This document shows positions 6,805-7,297 of a stretch of DNA of 7,297 nt, piece after piece (within the stretch, counting starts at the first letter, position 1; each line of letters starts with the position of its first letter). The DNA comes from Bacillota bacterium. Lineage in GTDB: Bacteria > Bacillota > Negativicutes > Sporomusales > UBA7701. The notes beneath the pieces were generated by a model. The model was given only the letters and a program-made list of their open reading frames with translations, was not told the origin of the DNA and made no database searches. The stretch is from assembly GCA_023415075.1 (NCBI GenBank), contig JAEZLU010000337.1, forward strand, positions 1-7,297, read 5' to 3'. Made by a program: the position numbers and the translations under genes.

Positions 6805-7053
6805 ATGCTTACCATTTGGACTATGATTGTAATTTTGGCCTATGGAATACTCTCCGGGATAATTATTGTCTCGACAATTGTTCTTTTGGGCCAATTGGAC
6901 GTGTTGCCAAACCAGGAAGACCTTGTAGGGACAACTTTACTTGTTTGGGGAACCATACTACTTGTTTATTCTTTTGGTTTGCATACTTTAACGATGTTTT
7001 TGATACAGCCTCTCATCAATATTGGGCGAAGGAAGATAAATAAATTTCCGTGA
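6805..7053 (+). CDS. Small two-helix membrane protein of unknown function
   Basis: I do not recognise the family. From ATG 6805 the product has 82 residues: a first hydrophobic helix at about 4-26 (from MLTIWTMIVILAYG on), a short polar loop containing LDVLPNQEDL, a second hydrophobic helix at about 40-66, and a basic tail (NIGRRKINK). Two membrane spans with a positive C-terminus would put both ends in the cytoplasm by the positive-inside rule, which is inference. ATG 6805 is chosen because GAGGGA (6793-6798) lies 6 nt upstream. An in-frame TTG at 6769 would add 12 residues but lacks a good ribosome binding site. The gene follows the MORN gene by 58 nt with no terminator between, so the two may be co-transcribed. 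The stop is TGA followed in frame by TAA. Confidence 0.7.
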   Translation: MLTIWTMIVILAYGILSGIIIVSTIVLLGQLDVLPNQEDLVGTTLLVWGTILLVYSFGLHTLTMFLIQPLINIGRRKINKFP

Positions 7054-7065
7054 TAAGAAATAACA

Positions 7066-7089
7066 AGGCCCTAGCTGTTGCTAGGGTCT
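7066..7089 (+). terminator. Hairpin after the small membrane-protein gene, terminator-like but without U-tract
   Basis: AGGCCCTAGC (7066-7075) and GCTAGGGTCT (7080-7089) form a 10-bp stem with one G-U pair around a TGTT loop, starting 13 nt after the stop codon. The position suits a terminator, but only scattered T residues follow and the nearest T-run is at 7106-7109. It may instead be the edge of the structured element that follows. Confidence 0.4.
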
Positions 7090-7297
7090 CAGGCTGTCGA
7101 CAAAGTTTTCTCGTGAGCATCGTTACCCGCACACCACGCTACGGCTGGGTGCTGAGGCTTCGGCCGAAGGCGCCCTAAGCAGACACACGCCGCTTCTCAG
7201 CGGCGATGTGGTCGCTTATACCCGCAGGGTGAAAGGCTCAGGCCGACTCGGCCGTACCGTCACCAACAGTCTCCTGACTGATGGTTCCTCTCGCGTC
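7090..7297. other. GC-rich, highly structured stretch with no recognised gene
   Basis: Composition jumps from AT-rich to GC-rich at about 7110 and stays so to the window edge. Several hairpins lie close together: the palindrome CTTCGGCCGAAG (7158-7169); CGCCGC/GCGGCG (7188-7193 and 7200-7205), extended by ACAC/TGTG beyond a bulged A at 7206; GGCCGA/TCGGCC (7241-7246 and 7248-7253); and CAGTC/GACTG (7267-7271 and 7276-7280), extended by CCA/TGG across an A-A mismatch. This density suggests a structured RNA or an intergenic repeat. I tried to match common riboswitches, RNase P, SRP, tmRNA, tRNA and group II intron motifs and found no convincing fit. Confidence 0.4.

Noticed and set aside
7224..7234. 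GCAGGGTGAAA, reminiscent of the FMN riboswitch
   Set aside because: The other conserved FMN riboswitch segments are absent, so the match is a short coincidence.
7103..7297. Plus-strand frame open to the window end, including LLSGDVVAYTRRVKGSG
   Set aside because: It has no ATG, GTG or TTG start with a ribosome binding site, runs through several strong hairpins, and matches no protein I recognise. Open frames are common by chance in GC-rich DNA.

Overview
The window looks like a piece of chromosome from an anaerobic bacterium, most likely a Bacillota member of the Clostridia/Negativicutes type. The reasons are a single-chain pyruvate:ferredoxin oxidoreductase, strong GGAGG-type ribosome binding sites, U-tract terminators, a clostridia-type DUF5714 gene and evidence for selenocysteine use. 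The exact lineage cannot be fixed from this sequence. Base composition changes in steps: about 1-4200 is very GC-rich, 4400-5320 is intermediate, 5320-7060 is clearly AT-richer, and 7090-7297 is GC-rich again.

Layout: (1) 1-3423 is the pyruvate:ferredoxin oxidoreductase gene (nifJ/por type), cut at its 5' end by the window edge with about 30 residues missing. (2) 3438-4199 is an SDR-family oxidoreductase 14 nt downstream, evidently in the same operon. (3) 4200-4400 holds a 76-nt imperfect palindrome directly after the SDR stop and then a strong 12-bp intrinsic terminator. (4) 4530-5318 is a Cys-rich DUF5714-family gene whose only well-placed start requires read-through of an in-frame TGA at codon 11. 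A bacterial SECIS-like hairpin with a GGTC loop sits 24 nt after that TGA, so the protein is predicted to carry selenocysteine in an N-terminal Ser-Cys-Sec motif. A perfect 10-bp terminator follows. (5) 5376-5837 is non-coding, with a possible insertion-sequence end remnant and a weak terminator. (6) 5838-6746 is an exported MORN-repeat protein, followed at 6805-7053 by a two-helix membrane protein. (7) 7066-7297 is a highly structured GC-rich stretch with no recognisable gene.

How the parts relate: the oxidoreductase generates acetyl-CoA and reduced ferredoxin, and the SDR is a plausible NAD(P)H-linked co-expressed enzyme of unknown substrate. The DUF5714 gene is its own transcription unit, bounded by terminators on both sides. 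The MORN and small membrane genes form an AT-rich pair that could be an acquired island. The standout result is the predicted selenoprotein. Its true N-terminus would be lost by any gene caller that treats TGA only as stop.
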